A DNA stretch of 64,000 nucleotides from Methanolobus sp. (GTDB lineage: Archaea; Halobacteriota; Methanosarcinia; Methanosarcinales; Methanosarcinaceae): contig JASKKT010000003.1 of NCBI GenBank assembly GCA_030154025.1, positions 1 through 64,000 of the forward strand. The letters are read 5' to 3'. Below are positions 10,630-21,573 of the stretch, one piece after another. The position numbers were made by a program, and so were the translations under genes. The stretch's first letter is position 1. Each line of letters opens with the position of its first letter. The notes below the pieces were generated by a model. The model saw only the letters and a program-made list of their open reading frames with translations, was not told the origin of the DNA and made no database searches.

Positions 10630-11124
10630 TCACTCGCTGTCTTTCTTATTAAGGATACATACTGGCTTGTTTCGCAGCTTACCCTTCGGATCGGTCATCC
10701 CGAGTAAGAGCGGATCCGCATCCGGCCCGCGTTTTGCGTAGTCGGTGACGGTCTGTGTGGTTGGTATGAAAAGGCCTTCCCTGAACTCATATGAGAACGG
10801 AAGCAGCTTGTCACAGATTTCCCTGATGTTCTCCTTTACGTCGGCATCGGTGACCTCTAGACGAATGCCACCCACGCTCACCTCAAGATCCATTTCCTGG
10901 CCGGCAACCATGATGACCCTCCTTGAGGGATGGTTTACAGTTTCGCCGGTTGCAGGTCCGTAGGGTACTGTTTTGGGTATCCTCGGCCCGTGGACGAAGA
11001 ACCTGATAACACCGTCCAGTTCTGCGATCTCGTTGAGCAGTACCTCGGCAGTGTCCGGATTTAACAGCCTGCCTGGATATATTTCAAGCTGCAGGTAATC
11101 TGTATCTCTTGAAGAATCTGACAT
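10630..11124 (-). CDS. mcrD: Methyl-coenzyme M reductase operon protein D
   Basis: LEIYPGRLLNPDTAE...FVHGPRIPKTVPYGPATG; operon position. Confidence 0.97.
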   Translation of the reverse strand: MSDSSRDTDYLQLEIYPGRLLNPDTAEVLLNEIAELDGVIRFFVHGPRIPKTVPYGPATGETVNHPSRRVIMVAGQEMDLEVSVGGIRLEVTDADVKENIREICDKLLPFSYEFREGLFIPTTQTVTDYAKRGPDADPLLLGMTDPKGKLRNKPVCILNKKDSE

Positions 11125-11163
11125 ATCGGTTTAACCTTTGATATTCTAACTGGGTTTTGTGTC

Positions 11164-12468
11164 TTAGAGAGCTCCTGCTACTGCCTTGATCGGCTCCTTG
11201 AACTCTGGTATTGATCCGAACACGCTGCCCACAAGTGCTGATGTCTTCTCGACTGAGAACATCTGTGTGCCTGCATCGAGTGATACTGCTGCACAGACAC
11301 ATGGAATTGCGAAACCTCTGGAGTGCCTGGTCACAACGTGGTTTCCGTTGAAGATACCCGGTCCGCCTCCACCGTAGATTGAGTGGCTGAAGAAGGAGAA
11401 TCCGACTGCAGTACCCTGTGCCCTTCCCATGTCACAGCCTGGAAGGCCTGTTTCCTTCTCAAGGATGTCGTTGAAGTAGAGGATGGTTGAGGATACGTTC
11501 TGTGCTGCCCTGCCTGCACCACAGTTGACCATGGTTGCTGCAAGCTGTCCTACTGCTGCACATGCATTCCACATGGAAACATCGTTTGCCTTGTAGAATT
11601 TGTATCCGGATGGTGCGGTCTTGTCAACGGAGATGACGCCTGCCTCGAGTGCCTTCTCGACTGTTGACTGAACAACAGTACCGATAGTACCGTTCTTACC
11701 GTTCTCCTTGACGATCTCGTAGACGAAGTTGCCTGCGTTGAGACCCTGGTATGCAAGACCAAGTAACTGGTGCCTCTCGAAAGGACCGACAGCGTTACCC
11801 ATCTCGTACATGCCTACCTGCTCGAAGATGGATGAGAGTGCTGCTGCATTCATTGCCTTCTTGCCGGTGATGGCTGCGATGTGGTTGGTGGTGATGTTCC
11901 TCAGGGAGTATCCGAGACCTTCGTTATTCTGTGGGATACTGAGGATTGATGCAATGTTTCCGCCCTTCATGTCCATGGTCTGCGGGTAGCTTCCCCATAC
12001 AGCGGACTTGACGATTGGTGCGTCGAACATATCGGTCTTGTACATGTCGATGATTGCCTGAACGACTGCTGCGCCGGTCACCGTGCTTGCAGATACATAG
12101 TCAGCGCCTACAAGTGCCCTTACGCTTGGTACCTGTACAAGGAGCTGCTTTCCGCCTGCAAGTACCTTTACGTTGGTGTCATCGCCTTCTTTTGCCCTGA
12201 CGAATCCTGCGACTGAGTCCTGGATCGCACTTGCGTTGGCAACAACATCGTACTTGAGTTCCCTTCCAAGGATCTTGCGTCCGAGGCCACCCATCTTTCC
12301 GCTCTCAAGAGCCTTCTCGATACCGGCGAGGTTGACTGCGACGGTTCTCTTGGTGTCTTTAATGATGTTCTGAATTGCTGCGTTTCTTGTTGGTGCAATA
12401 TCCATAAGATCGACACCACTTTCCAGCAATTTACCTCTATCGTCGTAAATGTCTATTTTATCAGACAC
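11164..12468 (-). CDS. mcrB: Methyl-coenzyme M reductase beta subunit (GTG start)
   Basis: [31 protein letters not shown]; 434 aa; AGGAGG upstream of GTG. Confidence 0.99.
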   Translation of the reverse strand: MSDKIDIYDDRGKLLESGVDLMDIAPTRNAAIQNIIKDTKRTVAVNLAGIEKALESGKMGGLGRKILGRELKYDVVANASAIQDSVAGFVRAKEGDDTNVKVLAGGKQLLVQVPSVRALVGADYVSASTVTGAAVVQAIIDMYKTDMFDAPIVKSAVWGSYPQTMDMKGGNIASILSIPQNNEGLGYSLRNITTNHIAAITGKKAMNAAALSSIFEQVGMYEMGNAVGPFERHQLLGLAYQGLNAGNFVYEIVKENGKNGTIGTVVQSTVEKALEAGVISVDKTAPSGYKFYKANDVSMWNACAAVGQLAATMVNCGAGRAAQNVSSTILYFNDILEKETGLPGCDMGRAQGTAVGFSFFSHSIYGGGGPGIFNGNHVVTRHSRGFAIPCVCAAVSLDAGTQMFSVEKTSALVGSVFGSIPEFKEPIKAVAGAL

Positions 12469-12770
12469 GTGTATTTTCCTCCTATGTTCTTATTCAGAAA
12501 TCACCCAACTGGAAATGTACAGTTCGAGTTACTGATGAACAATTACTCTGTACCACATATGTCCTGTACGAAAATTTTCCATCGGGAATTCTCGGAACTA
12601 TTAAGTAACGATGGTGTTTAAACCTTTTGCATCATACTGTTCCCAATCACGTAATCACAAAACATTAATGTAAAATAGTTTTGAAATCGCTTCTCCAATT
12701 ATAATGAATAATATATTTATTAATACTCCGACAGGTCCCTTTGAGGACAGATAAGAATCTATCGCAAAAG

Positions 12771-12804
12771 TATAAGTAGTACTTATAGTGTCTAAAAAAC
12801 ACTA
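12771..12804 (+). promoter_or_regulatory. TATA-like palindrome and hairpin overlapping the mmp10 start
   Basis: TATAAGTA-G-TACTTATA (12771-12787) and TAGTGT-N7-ACACTA (12786-12791/12799-12804). Confidence 0.5.
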
Positions 12805-14039
12805 TGGAAATCATCGCAGATGTGGGGGGAAATCCCGGTGTCGACTGCAAGGGATTCTGTACCTATTGCTATTTCAGGAAGGTAAAGGAAGTGCAGCCCT
12901 TTGGATGCAAACACTGTTTTCCTTTCCTGAAAGGCTGTGACTACTGCACCAGAGGCGTGCGTGAATCATACTCAGGGTTCAAGCCTGCAGAGTACGTATT
13001 CCAGGAAACCTACCAGAAGATACGCTTCAGCCAGGAGGATATCAACAAGATAACCATCAGCGGAGGAGGGGATGTAAGCTGCTACCCGGAACTTATGCCA
13101 CTTGTTGCCAACCTTTCCCAGTTCGGCCTGCCTATCCACCTGGGATACACCAGCGGCAAAGGTTTTGTCGAAGGCAACGAAGCAGAGTTCTTCCTGGGAT
13201 ATGGAGTTACTGAGGTCTCATTCACGGTTTTTTCAACGGACCCCGCCCTGCGTGGGAAATACATGCATGACCCTCATCCTGAGCAATCATTACAGGTGCT
13301 CAGGGATTTCTGCGCCGGCTGCGAGGTCTACGCAGCCATTGTGCTCATCCCCGGAGTGAATGACGGACAGGCCCTTGAAAAGACACTCAGTGATCTGGAG
13401 TCCATGGGAGCGAAGGGAGCCATACTCATGCGCTTTGCCAACAGCCGCGAGGAAGGGCTTATACTTGACAACGCACCGGTCATGGAAAGAATAGATAGCC
13501 AAAGCATAGAGGATTTTGCAGGCATTGTCCGCCAGGCCGCCGGGAAATACAATATGAGAATAACAGGCACACCCCTCGAGGACCCGCTTATCGGCTCACC
13601 CTTTGCCATCAGGAAGGATGAGGAGGCGCTTGCACAACTGCCTGCGGTCCTCAAGGATGCGACACTGCTGACAAGCAGGGCTGCAGCTGACCGCCTTTCT
13701 GAAATCTTTACCAGGCTCAATAGCAGTGTCAATGTGGTTGCGGTTGGAAAGGACATAGGATGCCTCATCACCATAGAGGACCTGGAAGCCCTGGACCTTA
13801 ATGATGTAAAGGAAACAGTTATAATTCCCGGAAGGGCCTTCGTACATGACCCCGAGGCGAAGAAGGTGCTCTCGAGGGACGGTATTGACAGGTTCGTGCG
13901 AAGGGGCCCTGACATGCTCAGCTATGATGGCGAGATGTCCATCGGGATGACCAAAGAGGAAGTCCTCGCTTTTGAGATAGAACAGTTCACTGAGCTGATC
14001 AGTGAGATCAATGCCATAGGGCTTCCGGTCAAAAAGTAA
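12804..14039 (+). CDS. mmp10: Methanogenesis marker protein 10, radical SAM methyl-coenzyme M reductase-arginine methyltransferase
   Basis: [10 protein letters not shown] radical SAM CX3CX2C motif, Cys-rich N-terminus, divergent from mcr operon. Confidence 0.95.
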   Translation: MEIIADVGGNPGVDCKGFCTYCYFRKVKEVQPFGCKHCFPFLKGCDYCTRGVRESYSGFKPAEYVFQETYQKIRFSQEDINKITISGGGDVSCYPELMPLVANLSQFGLPIHLGYTSGKGFVEGNEAEFFLGYGVTEVSFTVFSTDPALRGKYMHDPHPEQSLQVLRDFCAGCEVYAAIVLIPGVNDGQALEKTLSDLESMGAKGAILMRFANSREEGLILDNAPVMERIDSQSIEDFAGIVRQAAGKYNMRITGTPLEDPLIGSPFAIRKDEEALAQLPAVLKDATLLTSRAAADRLSEIFTRLNSSVNVVAVGKDIGCLITIEDLEALDLNDVKETVIIPGRAFVHDPEAKKVLSRDGIDRFVRRGPDMLSYDGEMSIGMTKEEVLAFEIEQFTELISEINAIGLPVKK

Positions 14040-14060
14040 CAGACACCTGCAAGCTCAGGC

Positions 14061-17000
14061 TCACATGAATTCAGAGAGCCCCAGCTGCCTGGACTTGTCG
14101 TTCTCGAACAGGGATTTCATATCCAGACCCAGCAGCTCGATCCTCTGTTTCGTGTAATTAGACACATTATACTTCTCAGCAACCTTTTTCGAGACTTCGA
14201 GGTACTTCTTTACCGCGCCTTCATGGACTGTGAGTATCACGTTACCACCGCATTTGGGACAGGTTCCTGTAAGGGGAGGCCGCCTGAACTTGGCAGCGCA
14301 CTTCATGCACCGTGTACCCTGCCTTGAAAATGCCCTGAGGTTACCGAACATGTCCGGCAGGAAGTGGGATATCAGCACCCGCTCCGCAACATCTGCCGCA
14401 TCGACTGCGCGCAGCTTATCTGCAAGGGCAAGTTGGGCATCCATTTTCTCCACCATGCTGCCGAGTGTCTTGTAGGCACAGTTCAGAGGTCCGGCAGCGA
14501 TGTCAGTCGTATCGTGGGTGAACATGAAATTGTCATACTGCAGGGACGTGCCAAGCCTGCGGCTTACAAGGTCTATGACCTTCTCGAAATCCTTGGGATT
14601 GGGGTACTCAAGGGTCGCCTCATAGAACTCCAGAGGATAGTGATCGCATACGTCAATATTATGTGCTTCCTTGTCCACCTCGCTTGGGTCGAGCCTTGTG
14701 GTCAGCACAAGGGGAGCATCCATCTTGCCTCCCCTCTTCTCTGGAAGATAGTCACGGGAGAAGTTCAAAAGCCCGTCCATGAGCATCATAACGCAGTCCT
14801 CGTCACCATCACAGTTACGCCTCTTTGCAGCATGGAAAAAGGGATGTGCATAGCCTACCGAGGCTTTGGTGAAACCCACAAGCCTGCCCAGCACGCCTGC
14901 AGAAGTGTGGGGAGCAAGCCCCATAACAAGCGCGCCCACCAGATCCTCGATATGCTCGGCCTTATAGAAAGCCTCCTCCTTATAATATTTCACGAGCAGG
15001 TCATCAATATACTTGCTTGTACGCAGCAGGTATTCGGCACAGTCGTAGGATACCACGATATCCTGGACCTTCAGGCACACTACCTGATCCTCCCTCTCAA
15101 GAGGTTTTCCATAGGCGTCCTCGAAATACCCCAGCCCGTGCAGCATACCCACAGTTATCCCAAGCTCATCGGCCCGGATATGCGTCAGGGGGATGTCGGA
15201 CATATCGTACCTGACAGTCCCGTCCTTGAAAGTAAATATATCGTACTTTGCCCTCAGTATGCCCTTTTCCAGGGGCTCAGGCGTCATGTCCCTGGACATC
15301 ATGCGCTTGACTCCCTTGAGCTCTATGTTGCTCTCGCGCTCACCGAGTCTCTCGAAGGCTCCCTGGTAGATACTTTTGAAGTCGATGGCCTGGATCTTAA
15401 CACATGTGGTCTTGGTACCGCATTTCGGGCATTCCTCCTTCTGCACCGATATGCCGCACCTAGGGCAGGACAGTTTGGGGATAGTGAATTCTCCGCAACC
15501 GCAGCGATATTCATAGGTCTGGACCCCGCATGAGGGACATACCCTGTTGCCGAGCTCCACTTTTATAAGACCTGTCTTGTCGTTCATAGACTCCTTATAG
15601 CTGGCGGCGCTCTCCAGTTTCCTGGTATTGCCGCCCGTGTCGCCTATCGGGAACAGCACATGGGGAGCAGGAGACATTTTCCTCTTGTTGGACTTCTCAG
15701 GCCTTCCCATCCTTGCGCCTATCCTCATGGGAGCACGTGCGCGGACTATGAGGCCGCTCACCTGGTTGACCGCCTCAAGGGCGTCCCCGGACTGAAGCTC
15801 ATCCCAGCACCTGCCAAGTTCCTCATCCAGTCCGAGGCAGCGGATGAAAGGCTTCGGATCGTCGATAGTTATCTTTTCTCCCCTGATACTGTGATGCACA
15901 AGCAACACTTCAAGGATATTCTTAATGCCACCAGAACACGCGAGGTCGAACGGGAGCTCCAGACAGCCCTCATCCTTATTAAGCGAACCATGTTCGGACA
16001 CGAAAGACGACAGCCTGGCAAACTCCTCCGCATCAATATCATGCCAGAGATGGGTGAACTTGGGATGCAGGGGAACTCTATAGGTCTCGCACAGTTCAAG
16101 TGCGAATTCCTGTGAAGGGTCCTTCAGGACAGAGATATCCAGACCATTATCGGGAGCAATTTTCTGTAATTCCTGTATCCACCATTCAAAACAATATGAT
16201 GCGGGGATCAGGGGGTGATTGTTCTCCAGGAAGTCACCGTAATTTATGAGTATCTCGCCTATGTCGATAATGTATTCCACTTCAGGGTGCAGCTCATAAG
16301 CTGTCTTTTCATCATCTATCCTGAGCACGTCTCCCGACTTCAGTCTCACCGTCGGCCCTTCCAGAGAATCCACCGGGGCCATGCCCGCTGCCTTGCCTGG
16401 GCGCTCTACCTTGAGCTGCGTGCCCGCAACAATGAAACTGTCCAGAATGACCATACTGGCCGGGCTTATTCCGGCCGCGGCGAATGATGTGTTCCTGGAT
16501 CTCCCGTACCGCAGCCTGAAGCCTCCCGGCCGCATTGGATGAGAGAACACAGGCCTGCCCGCTATCAGGTCGGTGAGATACTTCTCCTTGGGCTTGATAC
16601 CTTTCGTCTCGTCCTTACTCTCACCGCCCTTTGTGCCGGATATGAGCTTGTTGAGCCAGTCCCAGCCGTCAAGTTCCAGCTTGTTTACATGCTTCAGTAC
16701 CTTGGGTGCTTTCAGGGCCAGGCCCTCGGCAAGCACAAGTGCCATTCCACCACGTATCCTGTTGGTCTCTATCCTGTCCATGTCGCGGTGACCCTCCACC
16801 TCTTCAGCCTCGGTAGGCTCCCCGTCGATGCATATGGGACAGTTCTCGACTATCAGTCTGATCTCATCCTCAGTGGGAGTGTACTGCAATGTGGCCACAC
16901 GCCTGTAAAGCAGGATCTCCTCAACGTATCTCTCAACCTCTTCCTTGCGCGGCTTATACCTGTCAATGCCCACGGCACGCCTCACATAGTCCCCCACAAG

Positions 17001-17480
17001 CACGGACAGGGCCTGGGCCGTGCCTCCCGCACTGCGTATGGGACCCGCGTAGAAGATGCTTATGTACTCGGAACCGTCGTCGTTCTTGCCTATGTCCACA
17101 CGGTCTATACCTTCAATGGGCGCCGCAACCACACCCTCGGTTAGCATCGCAACCGAAACACGGATAGCAGCTTCAATGGCCGCGGCCCGGGAAGGGAACT
17201 CACCGACAACACCCTCGGCTACAGCCTTACCGATAGCAAGCGCACCCTCCTCGCGGGACATGGTCTCGTCGAATATGCGTATCTGGGCTGCCACACCTTT
17301 TACACCGATGAGGTTCTCCACCCTGTCCGCAAGGTCCTTTGCGAGAGGTATCTCCACCCAGGGCTTTGGGTCCTTACCTTTGGAGCGCGCCCGGTTAGCA
17401 ATCTCAATCTCGTGTTTCAGCTCCGACTCAAGAGTTTCAAAATAAGCTCTCATTGAGTCGCTTACAACTATCTCGCCCAT
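14061..17480 (-). CDS. polC: DNA polymerase II (PolD) large subunit DP2
   Basis: 1139 aa with archaeal DP2 sequence, zinc-ribbon clusters, no intein-sized insertion visible. Confidence 0.97.
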   Translation of the reverse strand: MGEIVVSDSMRAYFETLESELKHEIEIANRARSKGKDPKPWVEIPLAKDLADRVENLIGVKGVAAQIRIFDETMSREEGALAIGKAVAEGVVGEFPSRAAAIEAAIRVSVAMLTEGVVAAPIEGIDRVDIGKNDDGSEYISIFYAGPIRSAGGTAQALSVLVGDYVRRAVGIDRYKPRKEEVERYVEEILLYRRVATLQYTPTEDEIRLIVENCPICIDGEPTEAEEVEGHRDMDRIETNRIRGGMALVLAEGLALKAPKVLKHVNKLELDGWDWLNKLISGTKGGESKDETKGIKPKEKYLTDLIAGRPVFSHPMRPGGFRLRYGRSRNTSFAAAGISPASMVILDSFIVAGTQLKVERPGKAAGMAPVDSLEGPTVRLKSGDVLRIDDEKTAYELHPEVEYIIDIGEILINYGDFLENNHPLIPASYCFEWWIQELQKIAPDNGLDISVLKDPSQEFALELCETYRVPLHPKFTHLWHDIDAEEFARLSSFVSEHGSLNKDEGCLELPFDLACSGGIKNILEVLLVHHSIRGEKITIDDPKPFIRCLGLDEELGRCWDELQSGDALEAVNQVSGLIVRARAPMRIGARMGRPEKSNKRKMSPAPHVLFPIGDTGGNTRKLESAASYKESMNDKTGLIKVELGNRVCPSCGVQTYEYRCGCGEFTIPKLSCPRCGISVQKEECPKCGTKTTCVKIQAIDFKSIYQGAFERLGERESNIELKGVKRMMSRDMTPEPLEKGILRAKYDIFTFKDGTVRYDMSDIPLTHIRADELGITVGMLHGLGYFEDAYGKPLEREDQVVCLKVQDIVVSYDCAEYLLRTSKYIDDLLVKYYKEEAFYKAEHIEDLVGALVMGLAPHTSAGVLGRLVGFTKASVGYAHPFFHAAKRRNCDGDEDCVMMLMDGLLNFSRDYLPEKRGGKMDAPLVLTTRLDPSEVDKEAHNIDVCDHYPLEFYEATLEYPNPKDFEKVIDLVSRRLGTSLQYDNFMFTHDTTDIAAGPLNCAYKTLGSMVEKMDAQLALADKLRAVDAADVAERVLISHFLPDMFGNLRAFSRQGTRCMKCAAKFRRPPLTGTCPKCGGNVILTVHEGAVKKYLEVSKKVAEKYNVSNYTKQRIELLGLDMKSLFENDKSRQLGLSEFM

Positions 17481-17659
17481 TTACGACCTCTGCACATGAC
17501 CTGTTTTTACCTATTCCCTATTGTGCCTGAGGATAAAAAGTATTGTCCTGCAAATACGAGGATTGATAAGAGATATTTCCAGGAGTCAATAAGAAGTAGT
17601 CACCATAAAGTACACATAAAATACAAGTCGTTTTTACAGCTGCGGAAAATATCCTGAGC

Positions 17660-17872
17660 CTAGCGAACATCAAGTTCACTGGCAAGGTCCTTATACACAC
17701 GGCCCTTGTCGGTCGTGACGAACAGGTTGCCCTTTTGTTCGATGAGCTGCTTGTCTTCAAGTCGTTCCAGATATTTGTTCGCTATAGTCGAATTAAGGTT
17801 GGCGCCGTATACGATTTGCGTCTTCTTTGCGCCGTTCATGGCAATCTTTAAAATCGCAAGCGTAATGTCCAA
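17660..17872 (-). CDS. Small winged-helix transcriptional regulator
   Basis: 70 aa; MNGAKKTQIVYGANLNSTIANKYLERLEDKQLIEQKGNLFVTTDKG typical archaeal wHTH. Confidence 0.8.
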   Translation of the reverse strand: MDITLAILKIAMNGAKKTQIVYGANLNSTIANKYLERLEDKQLIEQKGNLFVTTDKGRVYKDLASELDVR

Positions 17873-18092
17873 TCTACTTCTTCTGATAAGAATGCCCCCC
17901 AGCTTCTTTTATACAGTAAGTCCCGATTAAGTATTTACGGACTGATAAATGAATAGTGAGTTACAAATATTTAACCTAATCGTTTTGGAATATTCTTTGC
18001 AAATACCATTCAAGAACAAAAAGCCGTTTTATATAAATGCAATAACAGCGTTCAGCGTGGTTATATTTACCATCGGGCCCCTAACAGATAGG

Positions 18093-18101
18093 TTTATAAT
18101 A
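18093..18101 (+). promoter_or_regulatory. TATA box of tRNA-Leu
   Basis: TTTATAATA about 40 bp upstream of the mature tRNA 5' end. Confidence 0.55.
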
Positions 18102-18135
18102 AATACCGATGTAGAAATGTCGAAAATCTCACATT

Positions 18136-18221
18136 GCGGGAGTAACCAAGCGGCCAACGGTGGTAGACTCAAGATCTTCTCGCGCAGGCGTTCGGGGGTT
18201 CGAATCCCTTCTCCCGCACCA
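18136..18221 (+). tRNA. tRNA-Leu, anticodon CAA, CCA encoded
   Basis: GCGGGAG...CTCCCGC acceptor pairing, class II variable arm, GGTTCGAAT T-loop, CTCAAGA anticodon loop. Confidence 0.92.
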
Positions 18222-18236
18222 TACAGGTGATCTTTT

Positions 18237-19076
18237 TTGGCAGCAGACATTTCGTATGATACTGTGGTGAACTCTGTCGTAGAGATACTGAAGAAAGCCC
18301 AGACAGGCCTGCCACAGGATGTTACTGATGCCCTGAGAAGGGCCGCATCGCAGGAATCCACGGATATAGCAAGGGAGCAGATAGAAGCCATTCTGAGGAA
18401 CATCGACATTGCATCCCGCAAGCAGGTACCCATTTGCCAGGACACGGGCATACTGATCTTCTTTGTGGAAATCGGGCGGGAAGCAAAAATCGATTTTGAC
18501 CTTGAGGCAGCCATCATCGAGGGAGCAAAGATAGCCACAGAGACGATCCCTCTGCGCCCCAATGCAGTGGACCCGCTCACGCGCCATAACACCGGAACGA
18601 ACACCGGCAACGGAATCCCGGATATAAAGTACGAGTTCGTTGAGGGTGACCGGATTAGGATCACTGCAGCTCCCAAGGGTGCCGGCTCCGAGAACATGAG
18701 CGCTATAAAGATGTTCAATCCCACTGAGGCAGACCGCATCCATGAATTTGTGCTTGAGACCGTGCTTAAGGCAGGCGGGAAGCCCTGTCCCCCGATCATT
18801 GTAGGCATAGGCATCGGGGGCTCTTTTGATAAGGCAGCCAGGCTTTCAAAGCTCGCCCTTCTCGAGGACACCGATAAGATGGATGACCTTGAAGCAAGCC
18901 TGCTGGAAGACATAAATGCCCTGGGTATCGGCCCCATGGGACTTGGAGGGGACACCACGGCACTTGCAGTACACATCAAAAAGGCCTGCTGCCATACAGC
19001 ATCCCTCCCTGTGGCTGTCAATATACAATGCTGGGCCAACCGGCATGCTTCAGTCATACTGGGGGGTGGCAAATGA
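18237..19076 (+). CDS. Class I fumarate hydratase, alpha subunit (TTG start)
   Basis: [43 protein letters not shown]. Confidence 0.93.
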   Translation: MAADISYDTVVNSVVEILKKAQTGLPQDVTDALRRAASQESTDIAREQIEAILRNIDIASRKQVPICQDTGILIFFVEIGREAKIDFDLEAAIIEGAKIATETIPLRPNAVDPLTRHNTGTNTGNGIPDIKYEFVEGDRIRITAAPKGAGSENMSAIKMFNPTEADRIHEFVLETVLKAGGKPCPPIIVGIGIGGSFDKAARLSKLALLEDTDKMDDLEASLLEDINALGIGPMGLGGDTTALAVHIKKACCHTASLPVAVNIQCWANRHASVILGGGK

Positions 19077-19651
19077 CAGAGTTCCATCTTAGCACACCTC
19101 TCAAAAAAGAAGAACTTGAGCAGCTCTCCACAGGAGATGTGGTGTATCTTACAGGCACGGTCCTCACAGCCAGAGACGAGGCGCATGCCCGGATACTTGA
19201 GCTTGCCGGAAAGGGAGAAAAGCTCCCCTTCGATCTGGAAGGTGCTGCAATCTATCATTGCGGGCCCCTGATGCAGCAAAAGGATGAGAGATGGGAGGTC
19301 GTTGCAGCAGGTCCCACCACCAGCGCACGTATGTCAAAGATGACCCCTCAGCTTCTTGATAACTATAATGTCACCGTCCTTATAGGGAAAGGCGGAATGG
19401 ACAATGTCGCAGGTTCGCTTAAAGGAAAATGCGTTTACCTTGCATTTACAGGAGGATGTGCCGCTCTTGCTGCAGAGAACATCCGAGAGGTAGAGACTGT
19501 GCACTGGCCTGACCTGGGAATGCCGGAAGCCGTATGGGTGCTTAAGGTCGAGAACTTCGGACCGCTCATAGTGGGTATAGATGCAAAGGGTAACGATCTG
19601 TTCGCAAAAATAGAGGAGAGGGCCAGGAACGTGTTCTCCGGCCTCAGATAA
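19073..19651 (+). CDS. Class I fumarate hydratase, beta subunit
   Basis: [31 protein letters not shown] overlap with alpha subunit. Confidence 0.93.
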   Translation: MTEFHLSTPLKKEELEQLSTGDVVYLTGTVLTARDEAHARILELAGKGEKLPFDLEGAAIYHCGPLMQQKDERWEVVAAGPTTSARMSKMTPQLLDNYNVTVLIGKGGMDNVAGSLKGKCVYLAFTGGCAALAAENIREVETVHWPDLGMPEAVWVLKVENFGPLIVGIDAKGNDLFAKIEERARNVFSGLR

Positions 19652-20648
19652 GGAATGTGAAGATCGTCCAGGCTATCATTGTCATGATAACAGAGTGCTT
19701 CAGTCCCTGGGTCACAGCCCCTTCACCCATCTGTCCCGCCACGAGCCCGCTCATGAAACCCTGGATAACAGCCGCATGCATCATGAGCCTTGAATAGTGG
19801 GCAGGGTCAAATCCCTTGATAAATGTCGAACCCGCTCCGGCGCCCTGTGCGGCCTTTGCCGCTTCCGCCATGGTCGGGACAAAGGTGGATGTCAGCATCG
19901 CTATAACGAAAATGAAGACAAAGAAGGACATGTAGCTGATGACCACATACACCATCATGTTCCCGCGCCTTTCACGTTCAAGCAGCTTGACCTCCCTGGC
20001 ATCCCGGGCAGCCGCTTCCAGCACAGAGGACACACGTCCTCCTGCCCTGCTTGCCTGATTGATAAGTGAGACCGACCTCACAATTACAGGAGTGGGGACC
20101 CTTTTTGAGAAGTTCTTCAGGGTCTGTTCAAAGGAGATACCCCATGACATGGACCTGTCCATCTGCTGAACCTCTTTTGTGAGGGCGCCATACTCTCCTC
20201 TCGAAACCGTACCCACAGCCTTTGAAAGAGTAAGTCCCGCCCTGCTGAGCTCAGAAAGGTCCCTGAGGAATGTTGGCAGGTATTCCTCAACCTTGTCTAT
20301 ATTCGTGAACCTCTTATGGAAAGCAATAGCTGGCGGCGTGACAGTGATCAGGACAGTGAAGATCATGACATCATCTATGAGAGGGGTACCCCAGGTCATT
20401 TTCAACCCAAGCAAAAAGACCATCAGAGCCACCGGTAAGCTGATCACAAGAGTGTATTCCGGATGGGCATAGAAGGTACTGCCAGGGTTTTTCAGGAACT
20501 GCTTAATGGTTACATTCTTTTTTGCGTCTTCCATCCTGGAACTTATCAGACCGTCTTCCAGCATACACAGCTCTTCCTCGCTCAGTAGCTCGTCAGAAGG
20601 GGGTTCACGCCGGACCAGGTATTTCCGGATAAGGTCAATTAATTTCAT
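19644..20648 (-). CDS. Type II secretion F / TadC-FlaJ-like membrane protein
   Basis: Multiple TM segments, [22 protein letters not shown]...[17 protein letters not shown]; adjacent to paralogue and secretion ATPase. Confidence 0.88.
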   Translation of the reverse strand: MKLIDLIRKYLVRREPPSDELLSEEELCMLEDGLISSRMEDAKKNVTIKQFLKNPGSTFYAHPEYTLVISLPVALMVFLLGLKMTWGTPLIDDVMIFTVLITVTPPAIAFHKRFTNIDKVEEYLPTFLRDLSELSRAGLTLSKAVGTVSRGEYGALTKEVQQMDRSMSWGISFEQTLKNFSKRVPTPVIVRSVSLINQASRAGGRVSSVLEAAARDAREVKLLERERRGNMMVYVVISYMSFFVFIFVIAMLTSTFVPTMAEAAKAAQGAGAGSTFIKGFDPAHYSRLMMHAAVIQGFMSGLVAGQMGEGAVTQGLKHSVIMTMIAWTIFTFLI

Positions 20649-20649
20649 C

Positions 20650-21573
20650 TTATGCCTCCGGGGTCAGACTGCTTATAAGGATAACATACATGATACTTCC
20701 AACAGGGATCAATGCATAGATGATCAGGTAGAGGAATATAAGCTGTGCACTGCCCATGATGGACATGATCGACATCACGACTATAAGGAATAACGGACCT
20801 GCCACAAAAGCAGTCACATAGGTCTCTCCCAGCAGGCCCAGGGTCTCAAGGAACTCTTTCTGGTTCTGCCTGTTCTCCTGCAGGTACTGGTCCGCCTTCA
20901 CCTGGAAATATGTCTCGATCTGACCACCTGAAGTAACAACGGTTATTGCTCCCTGCAGGAAGTCCTGCAGCATTAAGGAAGGAGTCGTCGCCGAGAGGTT
21001 CTTCATAGCAGTAACAAGATCATGGCCAAGTACTTCGAGATCACGCACAAGGTATCTGAATTCTACGGACACCTGCCCATATATGCTGTTATTGGCAAGA
21101 GAACGGAAAAGATCCACAGGAAGCACACCTGCACCTGACATTGCAGACATATAGTTCACAGCGTGGGGCAGCATCGTGTCGATGTTCCTCTTCCTGTCAC
21201 CGGCCATTATCACAGGATACAGCAGGAATGTCTTGTAGACCACAATAAAGACCAGGATTACAATAAGTATGCTGCCAACCAGAGCGACCAGCAGGGGTTT
21301 GTACACCATGTAAGGAGCGGTCCAGGCAGGGAGCATCAAGCGCGAGGCCCGTACATCAGGCACTCCCAGCAACGTGACAATTGCCGTAAAGCCAATAAGA
21401 GCGATAGCCGAGCAAAGAATGGAACTTAGCAGGGCACCTGACAGGTAAGTGTCGTATGCCATGTCCATTCTGTTCTTCATCAGATTATAGCGAAGACCGA
21501 AGTATTCCACTCTTCTCTTTGTATAGTACTTGCCAAAGATGTTGAATGCAAAGGTAAAATATAGGTTAGACAT
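20650..21573 (-). CDS. Type II secretion F / TadB-FlaJ-like membrane protein
   Basis: LPHAVNYMSAMSGAGVLPVDLFRSL; TM segments; operon with ATPase. Confidence 0.88.
   Translation of the reverse strand: MSNLYFTFAFNIFGKYYTKRRVEYFGLRYNLMKNRMDMAYDTYLSGALLSSILCSAIALIGFTAIVTLLGVPDVRASRLMLPAWTAPYMVYKPLLVALVGSILIVILVFIVVYKTFLLYPVIMAGDRKRNIDTMLPHAVNYMSAMSGAGVLPVDLFRSLANNSIYGQVSVEFRYLVRDLEVLGHDLVTAMKNLSATTPSLMLQDFLQGAITVVTSGGQIETYFQVKADQYLQENRQNQKEFLETLGLLGETYVTAFVAGPLFLIVVMSIMSIMGSAQLIFLYLIIYALIPVGSIMYVILISSLTPEA

Noticed and set aside
14364-15533. 389-aa plus-strand ORF
   Set aside because: Fully antisense to the well-supported PolD large subunit; reflects codon bias of the true gene, no recognisable domain
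17949-18230. 93-aa ORF running into the tRNA-Leu
   Set aside because: C-terminal half is translated tRNA; the 5' part is promoter-like AT-rich DNA
18029-19279. 416-aa minus-strand ORF
   Set aside because: Antisense to both fumarase subunit genes and the tRNA-Leu; spurious
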